This document shows, in pieces, positions 1 through 8,548 of a stretch of DNA of 64,000 nucleotides (position 1 is its first letter; every line of letters starts with the position of its first letter). This stretch comes from Salinisphaera sp040361255. GTDB lineage: Bacteria; Pseudomonadota; Gammaproteobacteria; Nevskiales; Salinisphaeraceae. A program made the translations under genes and the position numbers. The DNA lies in NCBI RefSeq assembly GCF_040361255.1, contig NZ_APNG01000011.1, positions 92,431-156,430 of the forward strand. The letters are read 5' to 3'. The notes beneath the pieces were generated by a model that searched no databases, was not told the DNA's origin, and saw only the letters and a list, made by a program, of their open reading frames with translations.

Positions 1-512
1 TCTGCAGCTGCACTGCCGTGGTCATTCTTCTGTCGGGCGTATACGACAAGATGCTGGCCACTCAGACCGGCAGTGACTCCATGCAGGGTATCCAGCTCAC
101 CCAGGATGCCATGGCCGATCATCTGGGCAGCTTCGGGGTCGGGTTCATCGCCGTGGCGATCTTCTTTTTCGCCTACACCTCGATTCTGGCCAACTTCGCC
201 TATACCGAAATCAATCTGGAATATCTCGCCGGCAAGTACCACAAGAAAGCCGTGACTATTCTGCGACCACTGATTCTGGCGATGGTGATGATCGGCTCGG
301 TGGCCACGCTGACCTTCGTCTGGGATTTCGCCGATCTGGCGATGGGCTTGATGGCAACAACCAACTTGATCGCGATTCTGCTGTTATTGCCGATCGCCTT
401 GCGCGTACTCAAGGACTACGAACGCCAGCGCGCCGAGGGCATCGACGAACCGGTCTTCCATCGTTCGGTACTCAAGAACCCCGATCAGGTGGAACCGGGC
501 ATCTGGGACTAG
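1..512 (+). CDS. Sodium:alanine (AGCS-family) symporter, C-terminal part
   Basis: This is the 3' end of a gene that begins before the window; the reading frame is open from base 3 to the TAG at 510-512. The first visible residues (CSCTAVVILLSG) match the conserved transmembrane stretch of alanine/glycine:cation symporters, inner-membrane carriers that import alanine or glycine with sodium. At least three further hydrophobic segments follow, then a basic cytoplasmic tail containing the stretch PVFHRSVLKNP. The family assignment is firm. The substrate cannot be read from this fragment. Confidence 0.85.
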   Translation, partial: CSCTAVVILLSGVYDKMLATQTGSDSMQGIQLTQDAMADHLGSFGVGFIAVAIFFFAYTSILANFAYTEINLEYLAGKYHKKAVTILRPLILAMVMIGSVATLTFVWDFADLAMGLMATTNLIAILLLLPIALRVLKDYERQRAEGIDEPVFHRSVLKNPDQVEPGIWD

Positions 513-521
513 CCTTGCCCC

Positions 522-576
522 CGGGCTCGACGGCATGCCCGTCGAGCCCGTTGACCTGGTGGTAGCCAGGTCAACG
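522..576. repeat. Two tandem perfect hairpins between convergent genes
   Basis: The first inverted repeat pairs GGGCTCGACGG (523-533) with its complement at 539-549 around a 5-nt loop. The second pairs GTTGACCTGG (550-559) with 566-575 around a 6-nt loop. They abut and lie between the symporter stop and the end of the opposing small gene, so they may act as a bidirectional transcription end. No T-run follows either stem, so classic intrinsic termination is not shown. Confidence 0.6.
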
Positions 577-597
577 GCCAGGAAACGACTAGAAAAG

Positions 598-804
598 CTA
601 AAGTACCTCGCGCCCCTGCCACTTCAAGGGCAGGCTTTCGTGGCTGGCGTTTTCGCGGGCGCGGGCGATGAGGGAGTCGAAATCCTCCGGGTTTTCCAGG
701 ACTTCCTGGATCCGGTCGGCATCATCGCCTTGCTGATCGGCGATCGCCTGCAATATTTCGACGCTGGTATCGGTCTTTTCGCTGAGTTCGTTTAGATCGG
801 TCAT
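598..804 (-). CDS. Small acidic hypothetical protein (68 aa)
   Basis: I do not recognise this protein. It is a short, soluble, acidic and probably helical polypeptide with no signal peptide or membrane segment and no cysteine. It starts at ATG 804-802. An AAGG lies about 13 nt upstream, so the ribosome-binding site is weak. Third positions are mostly G or C, as in neighbouring genes. It converges on the symporter gene. It could be a real small gene or a chance frame. Confidence 0.5.
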   Translation of the reverse strand: MTDLNELSEKTDTSVEILQAIADQQGDDADRIQEVLENPEDFDSLIARARENASHESLPLKWQGREVL

Positions 805-1093
805 GGTCAGTCATTGCCTTGGCATGGCGTCGCTGTCACAAACAGCGACGCAAATCATCCCTCGCCGCTTAATTCTGCGACGAGGCGCACACGGCTGTTG
901 TCGACGCCGCAACCAGCAAATGCAGGAATCAACCCGGGTTGAAAACGCCTGTGCAAACGCATGCACACCAGTGCCCGGCGCCAAGCAGCCGTCAAACCAG
1001 CCGATGCAGTCGGCTGGTGCAGTGCCGGACCATAACAACGTGGCGGGCCCGGATACATACGCACGATTACGGGCAGCCGCCCCGCCCAACAAC

Positions 1094-1120
1094 AAACCCG
1101 CCGATACCCTCAGCGGGTTT
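1094..1120 (-). terminator. Probable terminator downstream of the autoinducer synthase
   Basis: AAACCCGC (1094-1101) pairs with GCGGGTTT (1113-1120). Read on the minus strand the stem is followed by TTTGTTGTTG, a moderately T-rich tail. It lies about 95 nt past the stop of the autoinducer synthase. The rest of the gene-free stretch 805-1213 shows no convincing coding frame. Confidence 0.45.
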
Positions 1121-1213
1121 TATCAGCGGGTTTTAGACGACAACGCGCTCTGTATTTATTGCGGCGCGCCGGCCCGCAAAACGGACCGACGCGCCGCAAG
1201 TCGCAAGTCGCAA

Positions 1214-2479
1214 TCAGGCCGCGTTCGCGCGTGCCACGGCGGCACACTTGCCGCCGCGTCGGGTCGAAGGCCAATTCGCCAGATCCACTTCCTCGCGTAT
1301 CTCGCGACAGACATCGATCACGCGGTTGAGCTGCGCATAGCTGTGGCTGCAATTGACCGACAGCCGGATCAACGACCGCTTGGTGGCCGTGGCCGGCGCG
1401 CAGAAAACCGAACCGAATACGCCCCGCGATTCCAGCGCGTCGCGCAGGACGATGGTCTGCTCTTCGCGACCGGCCTCGAGGGCAATCATCTGCGCCTGGC
1501 CGCTATCCACGTTGTAACCCAGCGCGTCCAGATGGCGACGCAAATACGCAGCGTTGGCGTGCAGCCGTTCACGTTCGTTATCGGCGCCCTTGATCAGATC
1601 CAGCGTACGCGAGAGCGCAGCGATATCGTGCGGTAGCAGCGATGAACTGAAGATCGCCGGGAACGAGTTGTACTTGATGAACTGGCGCAGGCGCTCGCTA
1701 CAGGCGATGACCCCGGCCCGTCCGGCAAAGGCCTTGGCCAGGCTCGCGGTCACGAAGTGCACCTGCGATTCCAGACCGAGTCCGGCCACCAGCCCCCGGC
1801 CCTGATCGCCGTGCGTACCCAGCGAATGCGACTCGTCCACGATGGTCACGCAGCCATGTCGGTTGGCAACCGCCACGATCTCTTTCAGTGGCGCGACGCT
1901 CCCGGTGGTGCTATAGATCGAGTCGATCACGATGATGCCGGCACCATTGCGCTTGATCATGGTTTCCAGATGCGAGGGGTCGTTATGGCGAAACGGCTTC
2001 CACTCGAGTCCTGCGCTGCGAACCCCCTCCCAGAGCGAGGCATGGGCGAACATATCGACATACACCGGCGTGCCAGGCGCGCCGATCGCCTGAATCAGCC
2101 CGACATTGGCCGCATAGCCGGACTGGCACAGCAGACTCGACTCCATGCGCATCCAGCGGGCCATACGCCGTTCGAGATGCAGCTGCGGGCTGTCGCCGTG
2201 CAGATACACGCCCGACATGACCACCGTATTGTCGGATGCGCGCAGACAATCAATCTGAGCCTGAATGACTTCCGGATGGTTGGCCAGATCGAGATAATCG
2301 TTGGTCACCATCAGAATGGAATCGGTGTCCGGCTGACGACCATGCATGATATGCCCGCCCTGCCAGGTCTTCTCGACGCGTTCACGAAAATAGTGATCGA
2401 CGTGATGCTGGAGAAAGGCCGGCTCGGTAGCCGAGTGTGGGCGCAGCGAAGAGTAGCGCGATGTGTCGAATTCGTTCAT
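1214..2479 (-). CDS. cqsA: Alpha-hydroxyketone autoinducer synthase (CqsA/LqsA family)
   Basis: A PLP-dependent acyltransferase of the 2-amino-3-ketobutyrate CoA ligase/8-amino-7-oxononanoate synthase fold. Visible features are the VTNDYLDLANHP entry motif (58-69), H146, the PLP-contacting DESHS (215-219) and the Schiff-base lysine K249 in TASLAKAFAG. Length (421 aa) and local wording fit CqsA of Vibrio and LqsA of Legionella, which condense an acyl-CoA with an amino donor to make CAI-1/LAI-1 type signals. Function is favoured over biotin or threonine metabolism because a matching sensor kinase and response regulator lie just upstream on the same strand. ATG at 2479 has a GAGG about 7 nt upstream. 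The exact signal chain length cannot be read from sequence. Confidence 0.88.
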   Translation of the reverse strand: MNEFDTSRYSSLRPHSATEPAFLQHHVDHYFRERVEKTWQGGHIMHGRQPDTDSILMVTNDYLDLANHPEVIQAQIDCLRASDNTVVMSGVYLHGDSPQLHLERRMARWMRMESSLLCQSGYAANVGLIQAIGAPGTPVYVDMFAHASLWEGVRSAGLEWKPFRHNDPSHLETMIKRNGAGIIVIDSIYSTTGSVAPLKEIVAVANRHGCVTIVDESHSLGTHGDQGRGLVAGLGLESQVHFVTASLAKAFAGRAGVIACSERLRQFIKYNSFPAIFSSSLLPHDIAALSRTLDLIKGADNERERLHANAAYLRRHLDALGYNVDSGQAQMIALEAGREEQTIVLRDALESRGVFGSVFCAPATATKRSLIRLSVNCSHSYAQLNRVIDVCREIREEVDLANWPSTRRGGKCAAVARANAA

Positions 2480-2542
2480 GGCAACCTCGTCTTGTATTGA
2501 TATGGCGGTTCATTGCTTTGCGACGGCCGTTCGCGACCGCAC

Positions 2543-2600
2543 GCGCAATTTTTAATTGAACTCTATTTATATTAAATATCTGCGCCATACAAAATTGCGC
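2543..2600 (-). promoter_or_regulatory. AT-rich promoter region of cqsA framed by a perfect inverted repeat
   Basis: The 298-bp gap 2480-2777 contains an AT-rich island in otherwise GC-rich DNA. GCGCAATTTT at 2543-2552 is perfectly inverted at 2591-2600. Between the arms, on the minus strand, lie a possible -35 (TTGTAT, plus coordinates 2587-2592) and -10 (TATAAA, 2566-2571) with a 15-nt spacer, shorter than optimal. A further TTTGAAA/TTTCAAA inverted pair sits at 2651-2669. This implies cqsA has its own promoter, separable from the kinase/regulator pair. Confidence 0.4.
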
Positions 2601-2777
2601 CGCCGCAATAGCGGGCAATTTCATATTTGCCAAGCCGATAGAAGCCAACCTTTGAAAGGATGTTTCAAAAGCGCAAGAAAAGAACGGTAACCGCACGCCG
2701 GCGGCGGCCTGAAAGCCCCGCCAGGCAAGCACGGACAGGCGATTGCGGTACCGGCGCCCGGGCGGCGCCCGAGGCGT

Positions 2778-3800
2778 CTACATCAATGAATATCCGACGG
2801 TATCCAGCCACTCGAGATAGCGATTGAAGGTCGCCTTGGGCCGGCTCATGCCATGCTCTTCAGGGTCGGATTCGAACACGGCCCAGCGATAAGTGCGCGC
2901 GCCTTCGACACGCTCGGCTACGCGCATATGCGACTTCCAGTGCCGATACGACTCGCCGGCGGCGTTGTTTGCGCGCCCCGGAAAGGCCGGGTCGAGCAGA
3001 TTCTCCCCGGCCTGCAGCAGACGCACGCATTCAGTGGGCGCACCGAGCGCGACCGCCTGCTCGACCAGGGCTTTCTGTTCGACCTCGTCGACGATCACCA
3101 GGCGATAGAGTTCGCCATCGCCGTCGATGAGCACAAAGCCGGTGGGATTGAGCACCATGTAGTACTCGACGAACTCGTAGCGCGAGCGCAGCGTGGCGAG
3201 CAGCTGTGCAATCGCCTCGTCCGCCAGAAGCGCCGGGACCTCGACATCGAACATATCGATCGCGGTCGTAAAGGTGTCCAGGATATGGTCGTGCTGGAGT
3301 TCTCGAATCGTACGATTGAGGTGCTCGTAGACGTTGTGCTCGCTTTTGCGGATATAGCTATCAATCACACCGGCATTGAACCCTTCCACCGCCTCGGCCT
3401 CGGTGGCCACGCCGGTGAACAGGATTTTTTTGATATTCGGATCGCCGATACGGCGGCAGAACTCGAGGCCGTTCATGCGCGGCATGGCGTAGTCGATCAT
3501 CGCGATCGAGATCCGCGAAAAACGGTTGGTGAAGTGCATTTCGCGCGCCAGAGCCTCGGTATCGAGGGTAACCCGACGCCGGCCGTCGGCCTCTTCCTGC
3601 AGCTTGAAAAAGCGCTGTCGCGACGGCGCCTCGTCTTCGCGGTCGTTGATATAACCGAGTGCTTTCTGGGTGGAATCGAACAGCAGATACGGCAGATCGG
3701 CTTCCAGTTGCAGGCTGAGATTACCGAGAAAGTCGATATCGTCATCGACGAGCACGATCTGAGTGGGGTGAAAATACGGCGCTAAACAGGTTTTATTCAT
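2778..3800 (-). CDS. lqsR: LqsR-like response regulator
   Basis: A 340-aa protein with an N-terminal receiver domain: acidic cluster D19-D21, probable phospho-acceptor D103 (in AMIDYAMPRMNG), T129 and K152. The acceptor lies about 45 residues later than in a standard CheY-like receiver because of an inserted segment at roughly 50-97. The rest (about 165-340) resembles no common DNA-binding output. Length, architecture and the neighbouring autoinducer synthase and sensor point to LqsR of the Legionella quorum-sensing system. The start codon ATG at 3800 lies inside the end of the kinase gene (ATGAATAA, 8-nt overlap), suggesting translational coupling. Family inference is good; direct homology should be checked. 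Confidence 0.72.
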   Translation of the reverse strand: MNKTCLAPYFHPTQIVLVDDDIDFLGNLSLQLEADLPYLLFDSTQKALGYINDREDEAPSRQRFFKLQEEADGRRRVTLDTEALAREMHFTNRFSRISIAMIDYAMPRMNGLEFCRRIGDPNIKKILFTGVATEAEAVEGFNAGVIDSYIRKSEHNVYEHLNRTIRELQHDHILDTFTTAIDMFDVEVPALLADEAIAQLLATLRSRYEFVEYYMVLNPTGFVLIDGDGELYRLVIVDEVEQKALVEQAVALGAPTECVRLLQAGENLLDPAFPGRANNAAGESYRHWKSHMRVAERVEGARTYRWAVFESDPEEHGMSRPKATFNRYLEWLDTVGYSLM

Positions 3801-5211
3801 CGCGGCCTACCGCAGGAAACAACATGACGAATTCGGTATAACGTCCGACAACCGAATGACACCGAATATCGCCGCCGAAGCTGTTCATTACCATACGCGC
3901 GAATGCCAGGCCGATGCCCGTGCCCTGGCCATGCGGCATGGCGGAATAGAACCGCTCGAATATACGCGGCAACACATCGGGATGTATTCCCGGCCCGGTA
4001 TCGCGAAAATACAGTCGGTGCGCGCCGCCGGCTTCACGCTCGGCCCAGATACGGATATCCCCGTCATCCACCCTGGCCAGAAAATACAGCGCGTTCTTCA
4101 ACAGATTGAACAGCACGTGGACCATCAACACGGACGATCCATAAAAACGAAAATCCGCGCCCTCATTCCAATGCACCATCGCGCGCTCCTGGGCGGAATG
4201 AAACGGATAACGCGCAAGTGCCTCCTGTACGCAACGTCCGATGCATACGGTTTCGAACGTGGATTCGTCGACCCGCGTGCGGCTCGAATTGACCAGCAGC
4301 ATATCCAGAATGACGTTCGTATATTCGGCCTCGGTGCTGATGCGATCGAGCACGGCATGCATTTCGCGGTAGTGCGCGGTGCGGATGCGCTTGACCGGCA
4401 GCCCGTGTTCGCGCGCCATGTCGAAGCCTTCGAAAATTGACGGCAGATAATTCTGCAGCCCGCGCGCGCCGCTTCGAATACCCAGCAGCGGCGTACGCAG
4501 TTCGTGCGCCATGGTGCCCACCGCCGAGGTGATCGCAGCCAGTTTTTCGCGCGCAACGAGCTCGGTTTTGTAGTTGAAGACACTGCCGCCGAGCAGCGCG
4601 AAAAGATAGGTCGGCACCAACTGGCCCAGCGTCTCGGACTGCGCGCTCATATCGCCGCCGATGGCGATATAGACCAGACAGGCTACGACCGTACCAATGC
4701 CCGCCATCAACATGATCATCAGCCAGTCGAAGACCAGCAGTACGAGAAACAGCGATGCGGCCATGGTCGAGAGCGCCCATACCGTATCGAAATGATTCAT
4801 CAACGCCATGAACACGAAGAAAAACGGCAGCTGGTAAATAAGAATCAGAAACCAGTAAATACGAATGCCACGTCGCCATTCGCCGCCGCGAAACAGATAG
4901 CGCCCGAACAGCATGGGCAGGGCCACCACCACGCTGAACGCGCGCAGCCACACGCTTTCGAAATCCTGAGGTTGGAACTCAGTCCAGTAGACGTAGAACA
5001 CGGGATGGCATACGACAGCCACGATGGCGAACAATCGCATGTTGGCCAGAGAGTAGGTCGCGCTCTGGCTCAAAGACGCCGTCAGTCGAACCCGCAGCCG
5101 CCGTACGAGGTTCGGCATATGACTGGCGAGCAACCCGACCGGGCGCCATAAAAACACGTCAACCCCCGATACGGCGCGTTCGAAGCGCGAATTCGGGTTG
5201 ATAAAAATCAC
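3793..5211 (-). CDS. lqsS: CqsS/LqsS-type membrane sensor histidine kinase
   Basis: A 472-aa kinase with about six membrane helices between residues 58 and 212, resembling the CqsS ligand-sensing domain. A kinase core follows: H-box MAHELRTPL with H236, N-box around N369-N373, DTGPGI (404-409) and GTGIGLA (430-436). It has no C-terminal receiver domain, so it resembles Legionella LqsS more than the hybrid Vibrio CqsS. It should sense the alpha-hydroxyketone made by the neighbouring synthase and phosphorylate the coupled response regulator. The longest frame starts at GTG 5211, giving an extra basic stretch of about 45 residues before the first helix. A start at M32 or M58 is possible. Confidence 0.8.
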   Translation of the reverse strand: MIFINPNSRFERAVSGVDVFLWRPVGLLASHMPNLVRRLRVRLTASLSQSATYSLANMRLFAIVAVVCHPVFYVYWTEFQPQDFESVWLRAFSVVVALPMLFGRYLFRGGEWRRGIRIYWFLILIYQLPFFFVFMALMNHFDTVWALSTMAASLFLVLLVFDWLMIMLMAGIGTVVACLVYIAIGGDMSAQSETLGQLVPTYLFALLGGSVFNYKTELVAREKLAAITSAVGTMAHELRTPLLGIRSGARGLQNYLPSIFEGFDMAREHGLPVKRIRTAHYREMHAVLDRISTEAEYTNVILDMLLVNSSRTRVDESTFETVCIGRCVQEALARYPFHSAQERAMVHWNEGADFRFYGSSVLMVHVLFNLLKNALYFLARVDDGDIRIWAEREAGGAHRLYFRDTGPGIHPDVLPRIFERFYSAMPHGQGTGIGLAFARMVMNSFGGDIRCHSVVGRYTEFVMLFPAVGRDE

Positions 5212-5420
5212 CGATCATGGCGCCATCCTATACGTGGGCCGCGAGAATTCGTAGTATCCAGGATATCGGTTCAATGGATATTCAGTGGTTTGTGATCGCA
5301 TGCGCGCTATGATTACGCCCTGTAACCGACGATCGAGGCCAGGTCGAAACATATGTTTTCCGCTCGCCGCCCGAACTTTTCGGCCGATACGCGTATCCGC
5401 CTGTCCATGACACGGTGGCC

Positions 5421-7856
5421 ATGAAACTCGCGCGCCGCCGGCTTATTGTCATCGTGGTTGCCCTGAGCAGCGTACTCGCTGCGCAGATTGCCATGCTGAC
5501 CCTGAGCTATGCCGCCGGCACGCTCACGGTCGTGGCCATGAGCGGCCTGGCGATGATTTCGACTTTGGGTGTGATCGTACTGTGCTGGCATGCGCTCTAC
5601 GACAGCGACCCGGATCGCGATAACGCGATCTCGCCGCTGATCAGCTGGCTGGACCAATCCGATATCGTCGGCCAGCACGCCGCGCGACGCCCGCCCGCGC
5701 TCAGCGGTGTCGATAGCCGCCTGGCGGATGCGGTGGAAAACCTCGTCCACCGCGTACAGCGTTACCGCGACAAGCTGCTGGTACGCCACCAGCGGGTACA
5801 ACGGCTGTTACGCAATGTCACGGACGTGCTTTATCACACCGACCAGGATGGGCGTATCACCTGGGTCACCGATACCGTCACCGACATGCTCGGCTACCGG
5901 CCCGACGAGCTGGAAGGCCGCTTGCTGCGCGACCTGCTGGCCGATGCGGACGACGAGCGCACCCTGCTCGACAGTGCACAGCTGCATCGCCACCCTACCC
6001 GGGTTTATCGCCGTAACGGTGAAATCGCCTGGCTTTTGATCTCGTCGCGTCGTATCGACGATACCGCCGGTCGCGCCATCGGCAGCGAAGGCGTATGCCG
6101 GGACGGCACCCGACTGATCGAAACACAGCAGGCGCTCAACGAACACAAGGAACGCGCCCAGGTCACGCTCGCCTCGATCGGCGACGCGGTGATCACCACC
6201 GATGCCAGCGGCGCCGTGGACTATCTCAACCCACGCGCCGAACAGATGCTGGCGGTACGCATGGACGCCGCGCTGGGCCGGCATTTCGACAAGATCTGTA
6301 ATTTCATCGACACGGAACGCAACGTGGCCGTCAATGGGCTGGTGCACAAATGCCTGGCCAGCGGCACGATGCAGGAGCACGACGAGGATCTCACCCTCTA
6401 CGATCGCGCGCCCGAACAGACCGGCCATACCGTCAAGGTGACGATCGCGCCGATCCGCGATAGCGCCCAGGCGATTACCGGAACCGTGATCGTGTTGCAC
6501 GACATCACGCGCCTGCAACAGATCTCGCGGGAGCTCGCCTATCAGGCCAACCACGATCTGATTACCGACCTGCCCAACCGACGCGCCTTCGAACAACTGC
6601 TCGACCAGGCCCTCACGCAAGTCGACGACAGGCACAGCCATGCGCTGTGCTATATCGATCTCGACCAATTCAAGCTGGTCAACGACACCTGCGGACATAA
6701 TGCCGGCGACGAAATGCTGCGCCAGATCGCCGCGCGCCTGAGCACCTGTATCCGCAGCGATGACACGCTCGCGCGCCTGGGCGGCGATGAATTCGGACTG
6801 ATCATGCGCGATATGTCGATCATGGACGCGCAGGTCAAGGCCGAGGAGCTGCGCACCGAAATCGATCGCTTTCGTTTTCGCTGGGACGAAAAACTCTTTC
6901 GTCTGGGCGCCAGCGTGGGCGTGGCCTCGATCGATCGCGAGGCCATTGACGCCAACGAACTGTTACGCCGGGCCGATACCGCCTGCTATCTGGCCAAGGA
7001 AAAAGGCCGTAATCAGGTCTATGTCTACCACGGCGACAGCGACGAAACGCTCACCCGCCACGGCGACATGCAACGCATGCAGCAGATCAGCGAAGCGCTG
7101 GACAGCGACAGCTTCGAGTTGTTCGCCCAGTTCATCCAGCCGATCGATCGCCGCGAAAACCCGGGTTACGGCGTGGAATTGCTGCTGCGCGTTCGCGATA
7201 CCGATGGATCGGTCCTTTCGCCCCAGAATTTTCTGATTACCGCCGAGCGTTACAACATCGCCCCGCGTATCGACCGCTGGGTGCTGCGCCGCGCGATCGA
7301 ACTCATCACCCAGGCCGGCGAAGATCATGCCGCGATCGAGCATTACAGCATCAATATTTCCGGCCAGTCGATTACCGACGAACAGTTCGTGGACTATGCA
7401 CGCGGGCTGATCGAGGCCGCCAGCGTGGACCCGCACCGGCTGGTCTTCGAGATCACCGAAACCGCGGCGGTGACCAATACCCGGCGTGCCGGCGAGCTGA
7501 TTCATTCGCTGCGGGCGCTGGGCTGTCGCTTTTCGCTGGATGATTTCGGCAGCGGGCTGAGCTCGTTTTCCTATCTCAAGAACCTGCCCTCGGACTTCAT
7601 CAAGATCGACGGCAAGCTCGTCTCCAACATCCTCACCGATCCGGTCGAGCGCTCGATCGTCGAAGCGATCAATCAGGTCGGCCAAGCGATGGGTCTGCTC
7701 ACCGTGGCCGAGCATGTGGAAACACGCGCCATGCTGGATGCCCTGCGCACCATCGGCGTGGACTATGCCCAGGGCTATCACGTAGCCCGGCCGATCCCCT
7801 TCGAAATGCTCTCCTCCGCACTCGGCACGCGCGAACGCGTGGTGCGCGCACGCTGA
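5421..7856 (+). CDS. Membrane PAS-GGDEF-EAL c-di-GMP enzyme
   Basis: Two N-terminal membrane helices (about 10-30 and 35-55) are followed by two PAS-like domains (roughly 125-235 and 245-365), a GGDEF domain with intact RLGGDEF, and an EAL domain. The EAL signature reads ELLLR instead of EALLR, but LDDFGSG, FEITET and the FIKIDG lysine are present, so phosphodiesterase activity is plausible. It should make and/or degrade cyclic di-GMP in response to a PAS signal. It diverges from the quorum-sensing operon across about 200 bp. I chose ATG 5421; an in-frame GTG lies 6 nt upstream, and neither has a clear ribosome-binding site. Confidence 0.88.
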   Translation: MKLARRRLIVIVVALSSVLAAQIAMLTLSYAAGTLTVVAMSGLAMISTLGVIVLCWHALYDSDPDRDNAISPLISWLDQSDIVGQHAARRPPALSGVDSRLADAVENLVHRVQRYRDKLLVRHQRVQRLLRNVTDVLYHTDQDGRITWVTDTVTDMLGYRPDELEGRLLRDLLADADDERTLLDSAQLHRHPTRVYRRNGEIAWLLISSRRIDDTAGRAIGSEGVCRDGTRLIETQQALNEHKERAQVTLASIGDAVITTDASGAVDYLNPRAEQMLAVRMDAALGRHFDKICNFIDTERNVAVNGLVHKCLASGTMQEHDEDLTLYDRAPEQTGHTVKVTIAPIRDSAQAITGTVIVLHDITRLQQISRELAYQANHDLITDLPNRRAFEQLLDQALTQVDDRHSHALCYIDLDQFKLVNDTCGHNAGDEMLRQIAARLSTCIRSDDTLARLGGDEFGLIMRDMSIMDAQVKAEELRTEIDRFRFRWDEKLFRLGASVGVASIDREAIDANELLRRADTACYLAKEKGRNQVYVYHGDSDETLTRHGDMQRMQQISEALDSDSFELFAQFIQPIDRRENPGYGVELLLRVRDTDGSVLSPQNFLITAERYNIAPRIDRWVLRRAIELITQAGEDHAAIEHYSINISGQSITDEQFVDYARGLIEAASVDPHRLVFEITETAAVTNTRRAGELIHSLRALGCRFSLDDFGSGLSSFSYLKNLPSDFIKIDGKLVSNILTDPVERSIVEAINQVGQAMGLLTVAEHVETRAMLDALRTIGVDYAQGYHVARPIPFEMLSSALGTRERVVRAR

Positions 7857-7924
7857 TCGAAGCGGCGGCGGGCATCCACGGCCCGCGGGTACGACGTAGT
7901 ATCCTGATCATCGCAAATATCAAC

Positions 7925-8482
7925 ATGCCCATGACCATTTTCAAGCAACTGCTCGTGCTGCTCGCCCCCGGCCTGCTGGCTGCCTGCAGCCTCATGCCGC
8001 CCGCCGATTTTCCGGTCGCCGAACAGGTGGATATCGATCGCTACATGGGCAAGTGGTATGTCATCGCCCATATCCCGCCGAGTGCGACCGAGAACGCCTA
8101 TAACTCGATCGAACGCTACGAACAGAGCGAACCCGGCACAATCGACACCACCTTCACCTATCGCGAAGGCGGTTTCGACGGCGAACGCAAGACCATGCAC
8201 CCGGTCGGCAGCGTGCTCGACAACAGCCACAACGCCGTCTGGGCGATGCGTTTCTACTGGGTGCTGCGCATGCAGTACGTGATTTCCTATGTCGACGACG
8301 ATTACCAGACCACCATCGTCGCCCGCGACAAGCGCGACTATGTCTGGATCATGGCGCGTACGCCGCAAATCGACGAGGCCACCTACGATTCGCTGGTCAA
8401 GAAAGTCGCCGACTACGGCTACGATATTTCCAAGCTGCGCAAGGTGCCCCAGCAGCCGCTCGATCAGCGCGACGACGGCTAG
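7925..8482 (+). CDS. blc: Outer-membrane lipocalin (Blc-like lipoprotein)
   Basis: A 185-aa lipoprotein with an N-terminal signal ending in a lipobox (LAAC, C21) and the lipocalin signature GKWY at 42-45. The length and the near-terminal pattern YDSLVKKVADYGYDISKL fit bacterial Blc, which binds lipids such as lysophospholipids at the outer membrane. It starts at ATG 7925; a second ATG lies two codons later. It is followed by an ABC exporter gene 66 nt downstream on the same strand. Confidence 0.85.
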   Translation: MPMTIFKQLLVLLAPGLLAACSLMPPADFPVAEQVDIDRYMGKWYVIAHIPPSATENAYNSIERYEQSEPGTIDTTFTYREGGFDGERKTMHPVGSVLDNSHNAVWAMRFYWVLRMQYVISYVDDDYQTTIVARDKRDYVWIMARTPQIDEATYDSLVKKVADYGYDISKLRKVPQQPLDQRDDG

Positions 8483-8548
8483 CGCCGCCGACAGCCACAA
8501 CGCGTCCGGGCCGCACCGCTGGCGCCCGCCCGGACGGTCTGGAGCGAT

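Noticed and set aside
803..1636. Plus-strand open frame running from the small hypothetical gene into the autoinducer synthase
   Set aside because: It spans an intergenic terminator and then lies antisense to a well-supported gene; no domain.
7141..7260. Loss of phosphodiesterase activity because the EAL motif reads ELL
   Set aside because: The glutamate is retained and the other metal-binding motifs are intact; leucine or valine at the middle position is tolerated in active members of the family.
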